Positions 19,852 through 34,000 of a stretch of DNA of 64,000 bases are shown piece after piece; within the stretch, counting starts at the first letter, position 1, and every line of letters begins with the position of its first letter. Source of the DNA: Lycocorax pyrrhopterus obiensis (Eukaryota > Chordata > Aves > Passeriformes > Paradisaeidae); assembly GCA_014706295.1 (NCBI GenBank), contig JACSVZ010000005.1, positions 18,950,172 to 19,014,171 on the forward strand. The letters are read 5' to 3'. Position numbers and translations under genes: made by a program. A model generated the notes under the pieces. That model saw only the letters and a list, made by a program, of their open reading frames with translations, did no database searches and was not told the DNA's origin.

Positions 19852-19995
19852 GGACTAGCTCAGCTGGTTAGAGCATGGTGCTAAATAATGCAAGGTTGAG
19901 GGTTCAATCCCTGTATGGGCCATTCACCTAACAGCTGCACTCTATGATCCTTGGGGGTCCCTTCCAACTCAGAATATTGTATGATTCTGTGATCT
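19852..19995 (+). mobile_element. tRNA-Ile-headed, CR1-tailed SINE (TguSINE-like)
   Basis: The head carries a pol III A box (TAGCTCAGCTGG) and B box (GGTTCAATCC) with the tRNA-Ile(AAU) anticodon-arm context GGTGCTAA and the 3' end GGGCCA. It passes straight into a CR1-type 3' tail (GTCCCTTCCAACTC, then an ATGATTCTGTGAT end). This is a non-autonomous element mobilised by CR1 machinery. The head is degenerate at its acceptor stem, so it is not a working tRNA gene. No clear target-site duplication is seen. Confidence 0.85.
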
Positions 19996-20563
19996 CTCCT
20001 TCTCCTCCTCCCATGCACACTGGCTGGGAGAGCTGACTCCCGCTTAGAAGCAGTTATGAACTTGCTGATAAACTGCTTTGTCCGTTTGCTGCAACAGAAG
20101 GTTCTAGCAAAATGATCTGTTTCTGTTTTGTCCAAAGCTTTCCCTTGAGCTTTCTCAGTTTGGGGAGGAATTGATTCTCACAGGACACAGCCCTCGCACC
20201 ACAGGCTTCTCCAGAGCCTGTCTCCAGAGTTCCTCACAACCCCTGCTGGAGAGACCTCTGCCACTGATGCTCCACTTGGCCCAAAAAACATTACATTGGA
20301 GGAATTTTGGCAGCCTGCTGTTCATGGAATGTGTGAAATCCAGCTCCCAGCCCTCTGGTGCCCTGCTTGGGGCCAGCACCCAAAGTGCAGGCTGGGCCTA
20401 AGCTGCAGAGCTGCAGGAAGGGCAATTTCCCTCTTGTGCTGCCCTGAAGCAAGGGAATACATTTACACTCACTCCTTTGTCTCAGTGCAGACCCAAAACA
20501 TTTTTGATCTAGTTTTTAACAAGCCAAGGGGGAAAAAATAAAATAAAGACTTTCTTCTTCATT

Positions 20564-20569
20564 TTTATT
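20564..20569 (-). promoter_or_regulatory. Possible HEPH poly(A) signal
   Basis: AATAAA on the minus strand, about 1.27 kb after the HEPH stop codon. It is the first canonical hexamer I noticed downstream; no independent evidence for its use. Confidence 0.3.
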
Positions 20570-21838
20570 TCTCATAACACAGCTTCTAAAATTCCCTGCA
20601 ACTGATGGGTTTGGAAACATGTGGTTTGCATTAGCAGCTGAACCAGGCTTAAATCTGAGCAAAACTCATCCATATTCAGAGTATTCAACAGCCCTCCAGC
20701 CCCCCACCAGGCCTAATGAAGTACAATGAAAGAAAAATAATGAGCTTTGTCCTCACTGTCAAAGGAAAAGGCAGCTGGAAATGTGTAGGGGCTTGATATG
20801 AATTGAACATGATTAAGTATGTGATAACCACTGTTCTGAAGAAAATGGTGCTGTTATACCTAAGGAGCCCCCAGCATCCCCTTGTCATTTGAGCCATTTA
20901 GCTGCTTTAATTGCCTCTGAAAGCCACCCAGAACAGATTGCTTTTATGCTCTTTCCATTTTAAACCAGGCACAGAAATATATAAGCACTAACCTGCATCC
21001 ATTTGGGTAATGGGGAATCCGGGGAGGGAGCTGGACAGGTATTTCATAGGGAAGGGCTCGGTACTTGACCCACAGGGCAATGGGACTGTGGGATGTGTGG
21101 GCACACACAGGGTGATGTTACAGTGATATGTGTGGGCACAGCTGATCCTGGAAGATGGCCACCACAGCCCACAGGTGGGCTACAGAACCCACCACCCACT
21201 CCCAGTTTGGCTCCCAGCAAAGAGCAAAAGGATGTCACAGCAAGGCTGACAGTGAGGCACAGCTCGTCATGGTCCTTGATGGGGTTCTCAGTGACATGCA
21301 GTGCCCTGAATTTGTGTCTGCCCACTTACTCATCAAAAACCAGCAATCCAATTCTAAATTAACAAATTTTTTTCTGTATTCTTCATTGATTCACAAAACT
21401 GAAAATACTATCTTCCTCTCCTTCACATTAATTACATTAATGGCTCACAGTTTCTTAGGAGACAATTCCCAACTCAGTTCTGGCAAAGCAGCAAGACTGG
21501 AATCTGGCCTAAGCTATTCTGCTAGAAAAGACCAACTGGAGCTGTTCTGGAGAGAATAAAATGTCTCCTCTCTTCCTTGGGGAAGGAGAGTATTTCAGAA
21601 GGACCTTTTTTAATCATTACTTGTCTTCAGTCAGTTCAAAGGGTCCTTGGATCTCTCCTGGATGGATATTTTCTTCACAGAGGGCTGAGGAGAATATATG
21701 AAGAGGTTAGGGCTCCAGCTTTCCCTCCTCAGCTTCTAGAAGTACAGTGCACAATTGAAATGATGCCCCAAAATCTTTGCTGTGGACAAGGATCTAGCCT
21801 CTGCTCCAAGTACACAGCCCAATGTTTGTACATGGCTT

Positions 21839-22077
21839 TCAGAGACCAGACTTCTTTTGAGACATGAGTTTGAATCCATCATCCAGGATGGATCTCCGAT
21901 TGCGTCGCAATCTCTTTTGCCTCTCGAGATGGATGACTGCTCCCAGGAGGACACCAGCAGCCAGGAGCAACAGGACTCCTACAACAGCCAGAGAGATGAC
22001 TGTGGCCTCTATCTGCTCTTGGGTCACCTTAGATCCAAAAAGCATCATCTTCTGGGACTCATCATCATGTGACAACC
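21839..22077 (-). CDS. HEPH: HEPH coding exon 20 (terminal)
   Basis: Residues 1075-1153 and stop: a short juxtamembrane stretch, one transmembrane helix (about 1099-1125), and a cytoplasmic tail with [12 protein letters not shown], strongly conserved in hephaestins. Confidence 0.95.
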
Positions 22078-25000
22078 CTGAGAGACAAACAGAAAGGTAT
22101 CTTCAACAAGAGCCAGCAATACCACAACTGAAACATTGCAACAAATACAACAAAGGAGCGAAAGAAAAACCTGATGCAATCAAAGTAATGGAATCACCAT
22201 CCCTGGAAGCGTTCAAAAGATGTATAGATATGGAGCTTAGAGACCTGTTTCAGTGGTAGACATGACAGTGCTGAGTTAATGGTTGGACTCAATGATCTCA
22301 GAGGTCTTTTCCAACCTCAGTGATTCAATGACTCAAAGGAGGCCCCAGTGCCATCCGTCAGACCCTCATCCCTGAGCCCACACAGAGATTTGAGATGGAT
22401 GGTTCCTTCCCTAACCTGCTCCACCCCAGAACCTGACAGTCAGCCACTTCTGTCTCCACCCAGAGATGAGAACAAGTGGCCAGGCTGGGGCTGCTGCAAG
22501 TTCCCCAAGTCCACACTCCCTGTGCCCATGGCTGCTGTCCTACACACCACTGAGTGCACTCGCTCAGCCATGCCCATGGTGAGTCACCAGGATCCTGAGC
22601 TTGCTTGTGTCTCCACACAGAGGCAGCAGCCACCTCCTGAGAAAAGGGGCTGTTTGCTCAGGCAACAACTGTTGGTCAAGGTTTCTGCCTAGTGAGCATA
22701 AACAAGCTGCTATCTGCATATGGTATAAAACCAAATTATTTAATATTGCCACTACTGCTCTCACACATTTCCTACTCCTCTTCTGGTATGCCCATGTTGA
22801 GTGAGGAAAATGCTGGGGAGAAAATGACTGAAATAACAGTGGAGAAAGCCTTCTGAGTTGTAGTTAGGTGGCTGCATTTGCAGCTGGCCTGAACTGGCTC
22901 TCAAATCAGCTCAGCTGAATTTCTTCAGAGCAGCTGGAAAATGGGAAGAAAGATGAAAAATCAGGAAAACAAACCACTAATGTACGCTGTTCAGACTTCT
23001 ACCACTGAAAATTTCAAAGGGATCATATCTACTACTCCCCTTCTCCCTGTGCTGCTTAACCAAATGTCTTCTCACATCTGTTCTTTACAACACCCGAAAA
23101 ACTCCAGGCACATGCTTGGGCTCTTTTCTCGGGGAAACATGAGAGCAGAAGGCAGATGTGCATGTTTGCACGCTGACCCCATCCTTTCAGCTTGTAGAGA
23201 TGATTGTGAAACTTCCCTAAACCACAGAGTCACTGACAGTCCAGAAAGGGAGGACAACCCATCCCAGGCACCATCCTCCAAATCTCTACCAGTACCTAAG
23301 CTCACACTCCAAATCTGAATCCATACATAGCAGGCACAACAGGGTGCGAGGTCACTAACCTTTTCCACCTAACACAGGCAAACAAGCCTAACCAGCCCAA
23401 CTTCCTTATCTCTATCACCAGAGGACAGACTGGTGCCCTCCCTGTTATCTACTGAAGCAAGGCCTCGCACTGAGGCACTGCCAGGCTGGCAGAGTAGAGG
23501 CTGTGGGCGCTGCCTTTCCCTCCTCTTGCACAGATCCAAACCTCTGTGCTGCTCAGGGATCTGCCCCCTCCCCTTCCCACAGACAGGGTTTGGCAGTGCT
23601 GTACACACCATACCTGAGGCGACACTCACGACTTCCAGCTCTGACTCTGAAAGGAAACAAAAGGAGGGTAAGAAGGTGTTGGGCTGAGCAGGCAAAGCCC
23701 AGAACGGGGCAAGGATCAGATCCAGAGGCAGCACGGTTTTCCAGGACTAGGAGGCTGTCCTTTGTCCTGTCAATGTTTTCCCTCTCTACATGAGACAAGA
23801 GAATTTTTGTATCACCTGCTTCAGAGACAGCCCCAGTCCCAGTGCACAACCCTTTCCAGCCTTCAAAAGAAAAGTACTGAGGGACAAACAGAGATGCCCC
23901 TGACACTGGGCAGGCACTGGTCACCCACAGCTGAACCACTGGGGCATTCACTGTTTTGGTAATAAATCTAAAACCACATCACCGTGTGGGCTCCATTGCA
24001 GCCAAACCCAGTACTCAGCGTCACTCACCTCTGAGCACCTTCCAGTTCTTAGTAAGAGCAATTACTGGCTGAGAGCTGAACATCGCAATTCAGACACAAG
24101 CTAAAAACCAAACTCAGAATAACAACATAGGTAATGTAAACTCCAGAAAACAATCTGTTATTAACTCCAGCTCCAGGTATTACCATATTTAAAGGGAACA
24201 TCATGATTTAATAACACTTAAATAATTATCTGCTCCATTAACTGGCTTTTTATACTATGTAAGAGAGGTGAGCTACAAACACTCAGAATTTCACAGCAGT
24301 AGCAGGAAGTGCTGCTGGATGTTTTATGGTGACAGCTCCCTACCTGTTCTAGGCAGGACAGTGAAGAGGATCTCCATCCCAGCATGGATATGGTCAGACA
24401 CATGACAGTGAAGCAGCCATGTCCCAGGGTTCCCAACCAGCATCTCCACCATTTCAAAGGTCCCAGGGAACAGATCCACAACATCTGCTCTGTAGCTTTT
24501 GCCATTCTGTCAGAGGAGGGAGGCCATTAGCTGCAGTGCTCACTGCATCTTCTCAGGAAGAAAATTCTGCCAGTGTTGCTGAGGACCACTTCAGCTTTTT
24601 AAAGCTCAAAAAAAAAAAAGCTTTCAAAAAGCAGCTCCAGGGCTGCAGCTTGGAAAGCAAACAATCTGGTAATGCCTAACCCTAACAAGGATTAAGCTGG
24701 AATCTCAGCACAACACAGAGACTCAGGAAGTCAGACTGGGATGTGTAAAACCACATCCTTTTCCTAGCTGGGTGAAGCTGCTATGGAGTCATTAAAAAAC
24801 ATTCAAAGTCAAGCTAAAAGTGTTGATATCAGTAGGCAGTACCAGCTTTACCATCAGCAGATATTTTTACCTTGTATATGAAGGTCTCAGCATGAAAATG
24901 GACTGTGTGTACATCAACCTCATGACCCATTCCCAGCAGGTACCAGCTCACCCACTCTCCCTGGTACATGGTCAGCCCAGGCAAGTTGGCATAGAGCCTG

Positions 25001-28000
25001 CCATTGATTGCTGTGCAGGGAATAACACGGACGGGAAAAGGCTGTTAGTGAAATTGTACGGGTCCTGCACCTCCTCAGAGGAAGGTGGCAGATTAGAGGT
25101 TATAAAGCTCATACAGCACCCAGTGTATCAGCAGTTAGTGTCCCCCACAGGACAGTCCCCCCAGCTCAGCTACTTATCCACTCTGCTCACAGCCAGGAAA
25201 AGTGACTTGCACTCAAGGCCATGCTGTAGCTCAGCTCAAATAAATCTCAAAAACTACCTTTGCTGAAAACCTGCAGTCAGCCAGCAGAAGTGGTTGCTTC
25301 TAGAAGTCAAAATGCATAAAAATGGCCTTTTCAGCCCAATGATGGAGAAACATGTATATACCTACATAGATATAAATGTCTGAGCAATTTCCTTGATGAA
25401 CATTGAAAAGGGGTAAATCCTGCCAGTGGGCAGCCCTGTGGTGCTGTGCCTCAGGCTGGCCACACACATCAAATTCCAACCCCTTGTGAAATCGCTGCAT
25501 GGCAGGACTTTATCTCTCAAGTAGCACAGCTGGAAGGAATCCTGCTGTGACTGCATATGCAGGAAAGGGATCGAAACAGGGGGTGAGCTGACTGCCATGG
25601 CACACACATAGAGACTTTCATGCTCAGATGACAACAGAGGGAATAACACAGAAAGAGGCGGGATCTGAGGGCAGAGCATCAGGGTTTTACTCCCAGCTCT
25701 GCCCTGGACAGTTTGTGTAGCCTAAAACAAGTATCCAACTTCAGCATGCTGGTTCTGCTAGCTGTAATACTGGGTTAACAATTACACCTTCATGGACAAG
25801 TGTATTTGGAGAGTCTTTATCTCACCCATACAAAACCAGTAGTAATGACAGTACACAAAATGCAGCTCCTCACTATTCTTATCTCAACAACTGTCAAGGG
25901 ACCTGTCTTGCTGAGGGTATTTTAGACAGATCCAGATATAATATGGACAGAAACTAACATAAATGACACACTAATTTAAACAAATGTGTTCATCCTTCTA
26001 TGATAGAAATAGCTTTTCGATAATCAGCTAAAACAACTGAGCCACATCTTGCAGCCACATAGCTAAGAAAATTAATTTAAAGTCTAACATATTCTGATGG
26101 TCCCCGAGACAAACAGAATTAAGTTTGTCTGACAAGTTAATTTCATGTTTGATTTTATTTCCTTTTCTGAGTCACTCAGACACATCAGAGATTAACCTCT
26201 CTGGCCTGGATGTTGCTATTCCTCCTTATAGGGACAGCCAAAATAATCAGCCTTCACTGCAGATCAAAGATTTGGGCTGTAGGTGTGCTGCAATATTGAG
26301 AACAGACAGTTTAATTCTGCTTGTGCCACTGATAATGGAAAAGGATGAGGACACTCACCACAAGTCAGGCTCCTTACTTAGAGAGATTGCAGAATCAACA
26401 CCAACATTACCGTGCATTTTGTTGCTTTCCACAAATTTCTCATCCAGCAGGTTGACCTCCTTGTGATTTCCCTTACTGAAACGTTCCACATTCTCCTCCA
26501 AGTACCAGGACTGATTTTCATCAAAAACCAGGAAGAGCAGAGCGAACTCCCTCTTTATATCCTTCCTGGTCCCACTGGATCGCAGGGCCCCTCTCCGGCA
26601 GACCTTCAGGGGCCCGATCAGCCCACTGTACATATCCTAATCAGAAGGAAGGAGAGCTCTGAGGCAAGGACCTTCTCACCCTCCTTTACACACAGTTTGT
26701 TGCCTTTCAGCCATCATTTTCTATTCCTGCATCACCCCACTTAAAACAACCAGTACTGCCACACAAGTATTCTTGCTGGAGAGCACCAGCCACTGAAGGA
26801 CAGGAACAGGAACTATACGTGCTCTTCTAAATGCAAATCCAAAAGTTATAAATATGGATGGTATCAAAATATTCTCCACTCTGTGGCTGCAAAAACATCT
26901 GCAACTTGAGATAAAAAGGCCATTATTTCTGGGTTGAATGTGATGGTTTATTGCAGGATCCTCCAGGTTTTTGCCCTGTGAAATCAGTGCTATGACAATT
27001 CTAGCAATGGTCAAATCTGCCTGCTTTACTCATGAGGTTTATTTTGGACAATTTCTGCCTTTCTAGATTAGCCCTGTGGCTCTCACCAGTAGAAACCATG
27101 ACCAACTGGGAGATGTTCTAATGTCCTACAAATTACTGGAGGAATGTTAGTAGCAAGGAGAGACGGTGGAATTGTTTTACAAAGGTTTGTTAGGAAGTAA
27201 AAAGGACAAACAACTGGACAAATTCAGAAGACTTCCTCTCCAAGGAGAAGACTGGACATATTAGCAGGTGATTCTTCCACCTCTTGGCTGGGCCAATCTC
27301 GAAATTGTACCCAACTCACATTGTTTTCTAAACAGGGTAAAAAATTGGTCTAATTAGGCTTTTCTGGTTATAACTTCTGTTTTACCTTTACTGGGTCCAC
27401 CGTGGAATAGTAGATCCAAGGAACACAGGCTGAATCATTTGGTCCTGGACCAGATCTCTCGGGAACCTCCCACCGGTATGTCACAATGTCACCTGAGGGA
27501 CAGAGCAGCACCATACATCAGGTGATACAGCCACTCACTAAGCAGCAGCAAAACCAAATGGAAAAAGAAAATCCTGTCTCCAAAGCCCAAATTAAATTCT
27601 CTGTTTGTCAGATATTGCATCTGCCTTCCCCAAACACAAAGCAGGGTGGCAGCTCCCCTCTCAGAGCAAGACAGAGGGGTCACAGGATGTACACACTGTC
27701 TGGTACCAGCACAATGCAGCTTTATCTGTCGCTTTTGAGACTGGGCCTGACCATGGAGATGACCATGGAACGACCACAGAAGCTCATTCAGATGATTCTT
27801 TCTTCTCTTTGAAGTGAATTTATGATGCTGATTCAAATTGGGTTTTAAAATCACCCTTTTTCATATTAGCAGCCATTTCACAAAGACAGGATCTGGCTGA
27901 CAGCCTAACTGTGGCTTGGACAGTCTAGGCGAGTTGGAAGGGACCAAAAATTAAATACATTGGCATGTGGATCATGAGACAAAGGGGCCATTTCAGTCAG

Positions 28001-31000
28001 ATCCAGCAAGCAATTGCGTGTTTCTCCTATTTTATACTATTTTCATACTATCGTGGTCATGCATCCCAAAGAAGAGACTTCCCTATGCCAGGACTGGCTG
28101 AGCTGTCACCTGCCATCACCTTCCCCTTCTCATATAGAGACCACACTCAGTATGGGGGGGGATAAGGCTGCACACAAAAGAACATCCTACACATGTCCCA
28201 GATGGCTGCCATCCCCACACAAATGGTATCACTAAAACCATGTTGGATCTGAAAGACGAGCCACTGTTCAGTTCCAGCACTCTACTGTAACAAAACCAGG
28301 ACATCTGAGGCTGCTTAAGGAAACCAGTCTGGCTCTGGGTTAAAATCAGCTGTGCAAGCCCACAAAGGAATACAGCTAGAGACAGGGACCTACCAGGGTT
28401 TGCCACTTGGGGATGTCCAGTCTGCTGCTCCAACACCCCATGTGCATGGATGGAGTAGGGCCGTGAGGCGTTGTTCTTGAACACGACATTGAGAATATCG
28501 CCCACTTCCGCCCACAGAAAAGGGCCTTGAGACAGGAAGAATGTACTCTGAGACCAGCAAAATCCATCAGCTCATCTTCTGCGATATTCCCACCCCTCTC
28601 TCAACATCTTCTCCCCAGAAATATTACCTTATAACATTTATGATGTTCCCCTTCCTCTTCTCTACCTCCCAAAAAGAGAATTCAATGTCAGTCCCAATCC
28701 AAGTCTTAGGAAACTGGACTGATTTTCACAATGAGGACAATGAAGGTGGTTACACATTTCAGCTGGGCCCAGCACAGCTAAGGCTTGATTTCTGAATATT
28801 GCTATGCTAAATGTCACATGTTGATCATCCCTTGCTATTGGTTTCAAAACATGCGGTAATATTCAACTGAGCCTGACAGTGTTACAAATCAGAGCTGCAG
28901 CCTATTTTGAGTGGCAGATGCTGCCTCAGCCTGGCTGCCCTGACACCACTTACAGCCTTGGGTTCATAACAGAGAGTTCTGTCTCCACAGATCTCCACTA
29001 GTCACTGCAAAATGCTCCTCCACTTCCCAAGGCTGCCTGCTTTCACCCCAGAAGCATTTCTCACAGCTACAGATTTTCCCCTCCATTTCTCAGACCCCTC
29101 TCCAGAAGTCAGTGCTTGTTTCTGTGCCATAGTCAGAGAAATGCAGCTGTGAAACATGCTTTGCCCGAGCCATCACAGAACACTGGTGCAAAGGCAAGTG
29201 GGAAAGCCCAGGCTTTCCTGCAAGCTGTGCACAGGACCCTTCTAACTGCTGTCTCCAAAGCTGACAGATGTGAGTAGGAGACAGTCCCAATTTCTCTGCA
29301 CTCACACAGCAGATGCCTAAATATCCAGTGAGCCTTTAGATTACAGCTGTGAGCCACTGCAGCTTTAGAGCCCCAGTCCCATTGCTGTGTGAGAGGAAGC
29401 TGAACCCTCTGCACACATCCTTACCCAGTATCCCTAGGTGTTCATCACCATTTATCCTGGCCTTGGGGGTTTGGAAAGTGCCATCCGTGTACTCCCTGTA
29501 AACTGCTTTCTTGTACCTGGAGCCGAGCAGTCCATTGTCGTTGTTCAGAAACACGTCAGCGTAGCTGAGAAATGCAGAACGAGTGCTGAGATAACCAAAA
29601 CCTCACAGGGAACAAACAACTAACTTGTGTCAGGGGGTTCACAAGCTGAAGGGGCTTCCCAGAGCTGGCTTGGGCTGCAAAGGAGAGCATAATGACGTGG
29701 AGGGCTGCGCTCCCACCAGCAGCACCACCAGCATATGCACCAGGTCACAGGGTGGCCAAGACACCCAACAGGCTCCACCAGGGTCTGCTGGGACACTGCC
29801 ACAGGCTTCCCCAGAAGATGGGCTCTACCTCTCTGCAGAGTGGTTGTGCCGTTCCCTCTCCCAGCTGCGGTCAGGCGCGTAGTCCCACACCACCTCCTCC
29901 GCCGCAATGTAGAACGTCCGCACTCCCGTGTACCGATGGGCAGAGGGGGTGCCTGCCTTGCCACACTTGGAAACGATGTACTGTTCCCTCATCCCAGACT
30001 GGTAGTGATTGCTCGTCTGGCAGTAGATCTCAAAAGTCCCTGAGGGAGGCAGGATGAACAAGGAAATCAGTTGCTTTTGAAGACTCCAGGAAACAGCTGC
30101 TTCCCTGGCCGGTGTCAGTATGTGCTGGGTGTATCTCTGTGGTATTTAGGGAGCTTGGTTGCCACAGGCCAAGGTTAAAAGGAGTCATTGGAGAAACCAA
30201 GCAGGAACAGCACAACAAAGTCCTACACATAAATCATCTCAGGAAGCTTTCTTACACAATAAGCACCTGAGAATCTGCCACAGGAGCAAATACCACAATG
30301 GGAAACTCCTCCATCTGCCCAGTCAGCTGTGCAGGCACTCACCACTGTTATCAGGCTGCATGAAAGCAGTGGCAAATGTGTGGGGGAACAGATTGGCTGA
30401 ATCTCTCCGCATCCCGTTCATCTGCATGGTGTTCCCCTGAAACACGGCTCCATGTACATCCACTTCGCTGCCCAAGCCCAGGAGGTGCCAGGACACTTTG
30501 TCTCCTTCACACATGTCCAGCCCAGGCAAGTTACCAAACATAAGTCCATTGATGGCTGGAAAGGAGAAAGCAATTAACTCTCTGCAAGCAGGTGTCAGCC
30601 AGGAGATTCATTCTGACCATACACCTCATAGGACAGGCCTGCCAGTCAGAAGAAGGGTAACTTGTTTGTAATTCACCCCTGAATACACTCAGAGCACACT
30701 TCTCCAAACAGCTGTGCTGCTTGTCCACGTCTCACCCGGTGCCTCCAGCCTGGCTTGATTCCAGGCCAACACTACACAGCCCTTTGTCCAGCCCCCAGCT
30801 CAGCCTTTAGGTGAACATCAGCTCGTGCTTTGCAGGTTCATCCCTGCTGTCATAGAGCAGCATCCGACCATACCATGCATCCTGTTGGATTCCTCAAAGG
30901 CATCATCCTTTTTCACAGATGTCTCTTCCATCCTCAAGTAGTACTTTATGTTGGCATTTAAATACCAGCTGAGGTTCTCATCAAACACGTTGAAGAGAAG

Positions 31001-34000
31001 ATAAAATTCTTTGTCGATCCCTTTCTATAATTACAATGATGGTTGTTAACTTTTAAAACACACCAATTAACTATCCTTAGAGTTAAAACTGTTTTGCTTG
31101 GTTCTCGTATTTCCCTTTCTTTTAAAACATGGCTCATTGAGGGACAGGACTCTGTCCCTTTACTCGTGTTGGAACATTCCTCTTTTATTTCACAAAAGGC
31201 ACCACTTGTGCATTTTCCATGATATTTCATGTGAATAAAGTGAACAAAACTCAGCCAAGGCCATGAAGCCAGTGCCCCTTTCCTCCCCCACGCCTACTTG
31301 TAGGTGTCTGTCCAAACCAGACCCAAGACCAGAGCCCAGATATAAGGCAGGCTGATGACGACACCACACCCCTCCTGCCTCCTATCACAGGCCTAGATTG
31401 GAGATTTTTTAATTACCCTAAATCCTTGAGAGTGCTAATTCTCCTAAGAAATGCACTCCAAAGCATGGTGTTTCCCTACTAAAAGAACACTGTGATGGTG
31501 TCCAGACTCTCTCACTGGTGTCGCTGTCCCCAGCAGCACACAAGCAGCCAGCCTGCTGAGAAGGTGAGCAATTCCCAGGCTGCAGCACGCGGGTACAGGA
31601 GAGTGGCCATGCACCTTCCACAATTAAGCATTCATTAAATTGGCCAGAATTGCCACCCCAGGTGATTTTTCCCCATCCTACATTTACAAAGGTCTGTCTC
31701 TTTTGCTTACACCCTTCCAATACCCACCCATGTTTATCATTATCACAGCTCCTTCACCTCGAGGGCTGTGTGTACTCCCAATGCTCTTTGCTCAGCAGAT
31801 CCACATTTCTACCCTGGGAAGCATGTTGATTTCTTCTGCACCCCTAGTTTAGTCACATGGTGCCCCCACAGAATGTGAACTCCCCTCAGAAGGCTCTGGG
31901 GGCAGCAGTCTCCAGATCTGTCACTGCTCCACGAGCCACGCTGTGGGATGGAAGTGGGGGTCTGATTTGCCATCTGCTGTCTTTCACAACAAGGCTCTGC
32001 TCCTCTGTCTGGTACCTCCCCAGGGATATCAATTTACTGTCTTCCCTAGACTTACTGCCAGGAATAGGCTACCCCTGAGTGAAATTCCAAGAGGAAATTA
32101 TGGCTGCCCTTCAGGTTTCACCTCTCCATCAAAAGAGTAAGACTGACATGGATTTTCACATTTTTTTTGTAGTCAGCTCTGCTTGAAAATTAACTTCTCT
32201 TGCAGAATAAATGAGGCTCACCCAAACCTCAAAGCATTGTATCAGCCAAGCAGAACACCTGTAAGCGAAAATGTCTTTTCAGTGTTTCTGGGACTGCAAT
32301 GACTATTCCACGTGCCTCTCTGAAAGCAGCCTGCTACACAAGCCTCAGGACAAGAGTTACCCATAAGGTAACTGTTCCAAGGTACAGTTGTTCAGCTAAG
32401 TTTCTCTAGGAATTAAAAGCAGAGCTCAGGAGGGCAGCTCTTGAGAGCCCAGAATACTACTGGCCTTTCCCAGGCGAGACCTAGGAACCAGCTGTCCCAG
32501 CACTAATTTGCCCAACAACAAGGTTTTGATTTGACTCTCCTGGACTTACACTACTGCACATTTCTTTTTATTATGCTCATTAATGCTTTGCTGATGCTTC
32601 CTTTCTCTACATGAAAGCAAAAATCTGGTAGGAACAGGGCAGGAAAACTCCTTTACCTGCTTGTTGTTGTCATCCAAAGTGCCTGACTTGCAGATGAGCA
32701 GAGGCCCCACTAAGCCCGAGCTGGAGTCTTTGACAGGATTCGCAGCCGAGCTGTACATCCAGGTGAGGCAGGGAGGGTCGCTGGATGTGGGCCCCACATG
32801 CCTTGGCACAGTCCAGCGGTACGTGAAGTTGTGCAGTGGCGCCACAGAAACCCCATTCTGGGACAGGCCTTTAAAACAGGGATTACAGGGTTATTCCTGA
32901 GTCCCTGCACAAACTCGGCTACACCTCTGAAGGGTGATGGGGGTGTACTCAAGAAAAGGGATCTACGAACCGTCATGGTACCACGTCCCTTCTGAAGCCT
33001 TCCCGTACAACACTCCATGTGGCTGGATGCTGAAGGGCCAGGAGGCTTTGTTAAAAAATGTCACCAGGATGGTGTCTCCGACTTCAGCTTTGATCACTGG
33101 ACCTAGAATATAGCAGAGAGAGCACATCAGCACCAGAGCATCTCCCCAGGCCATCAGGCAAACCAAGGCAGACAGGGCACCTTCCCCCAAGCTGCAGGGC
33201 CAAAGATGAGAGGCAGCAGGTGGCCCTGGCCTTGTTGCTGCTGAAGGGAGCTCAGTGGGAGCAGGGGCTGACAAGGATTGGCTGAAAGCAGTTTGGGTCT
33301 ACAGGAGAACTCAGAGAGGCATCACGCCCTCACAAGGGGAAGTAACAGAACAGCCAGACGTGCTGGAATGCCCTCAGGAAAGGCCCATGTCTCTCCCCCA
33401 CCTAACACAAGGCCCCCTGAGCCTCCCAAAACACGTGCCTCAGAGGTGTGCAATGTTCCAAGCCCACCAGAGTCTGTGAGGCCATGACCCAGCCAGCCAG
33501 AGAGGACCTATGAGCCTTTACCATGCCTGTCCCCGAGCACCCATTCAGGAGAGAAAGCTCTCTGTGAGAACATGGGGTTTGCAGCATGCCTTGAAGGGGC
33601 TCAGTGAGAAACACATAACCAGGAGCTATCACTGTGACCTTTTTACCTCTAGTCAAACATATTATACTGTGTCCCTCAGCCCTTACTTCTAGAACACCTT
33701 CAGAACGACCCCTGAAGTCATTCTGTCCATTCTACCACCCGGCACCTTGGCCCGTTCCCTTTGCTCTCACATGTGATTGTTGTGAAGCACCTCTTGTGCC
33801 CCTCCCTGCCCCTCAAAATGAGCAGGCAGGTACAGCCACCTGGCACTCCCAACATCCTTCTCACAGACACTGACAGAGGGTTTGTGTTCCTGGATGATTC
33901 TCACCAAGTATTCCAAGGTGTTTCTCTTCTTCTGACTGCTGCTTTTCCTCACGGAAGCTCTCATCAGTATATTCCACATACTTTGCCTTCCAATAGACAC

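Noticed and set aside
19852..19925. Functional tRNA-Ile gene
   Set aside because: The acceptor stem is degenerate, there is no pol III terminator right after it, and CR1 sequence follows directly, so it is the SINE head.
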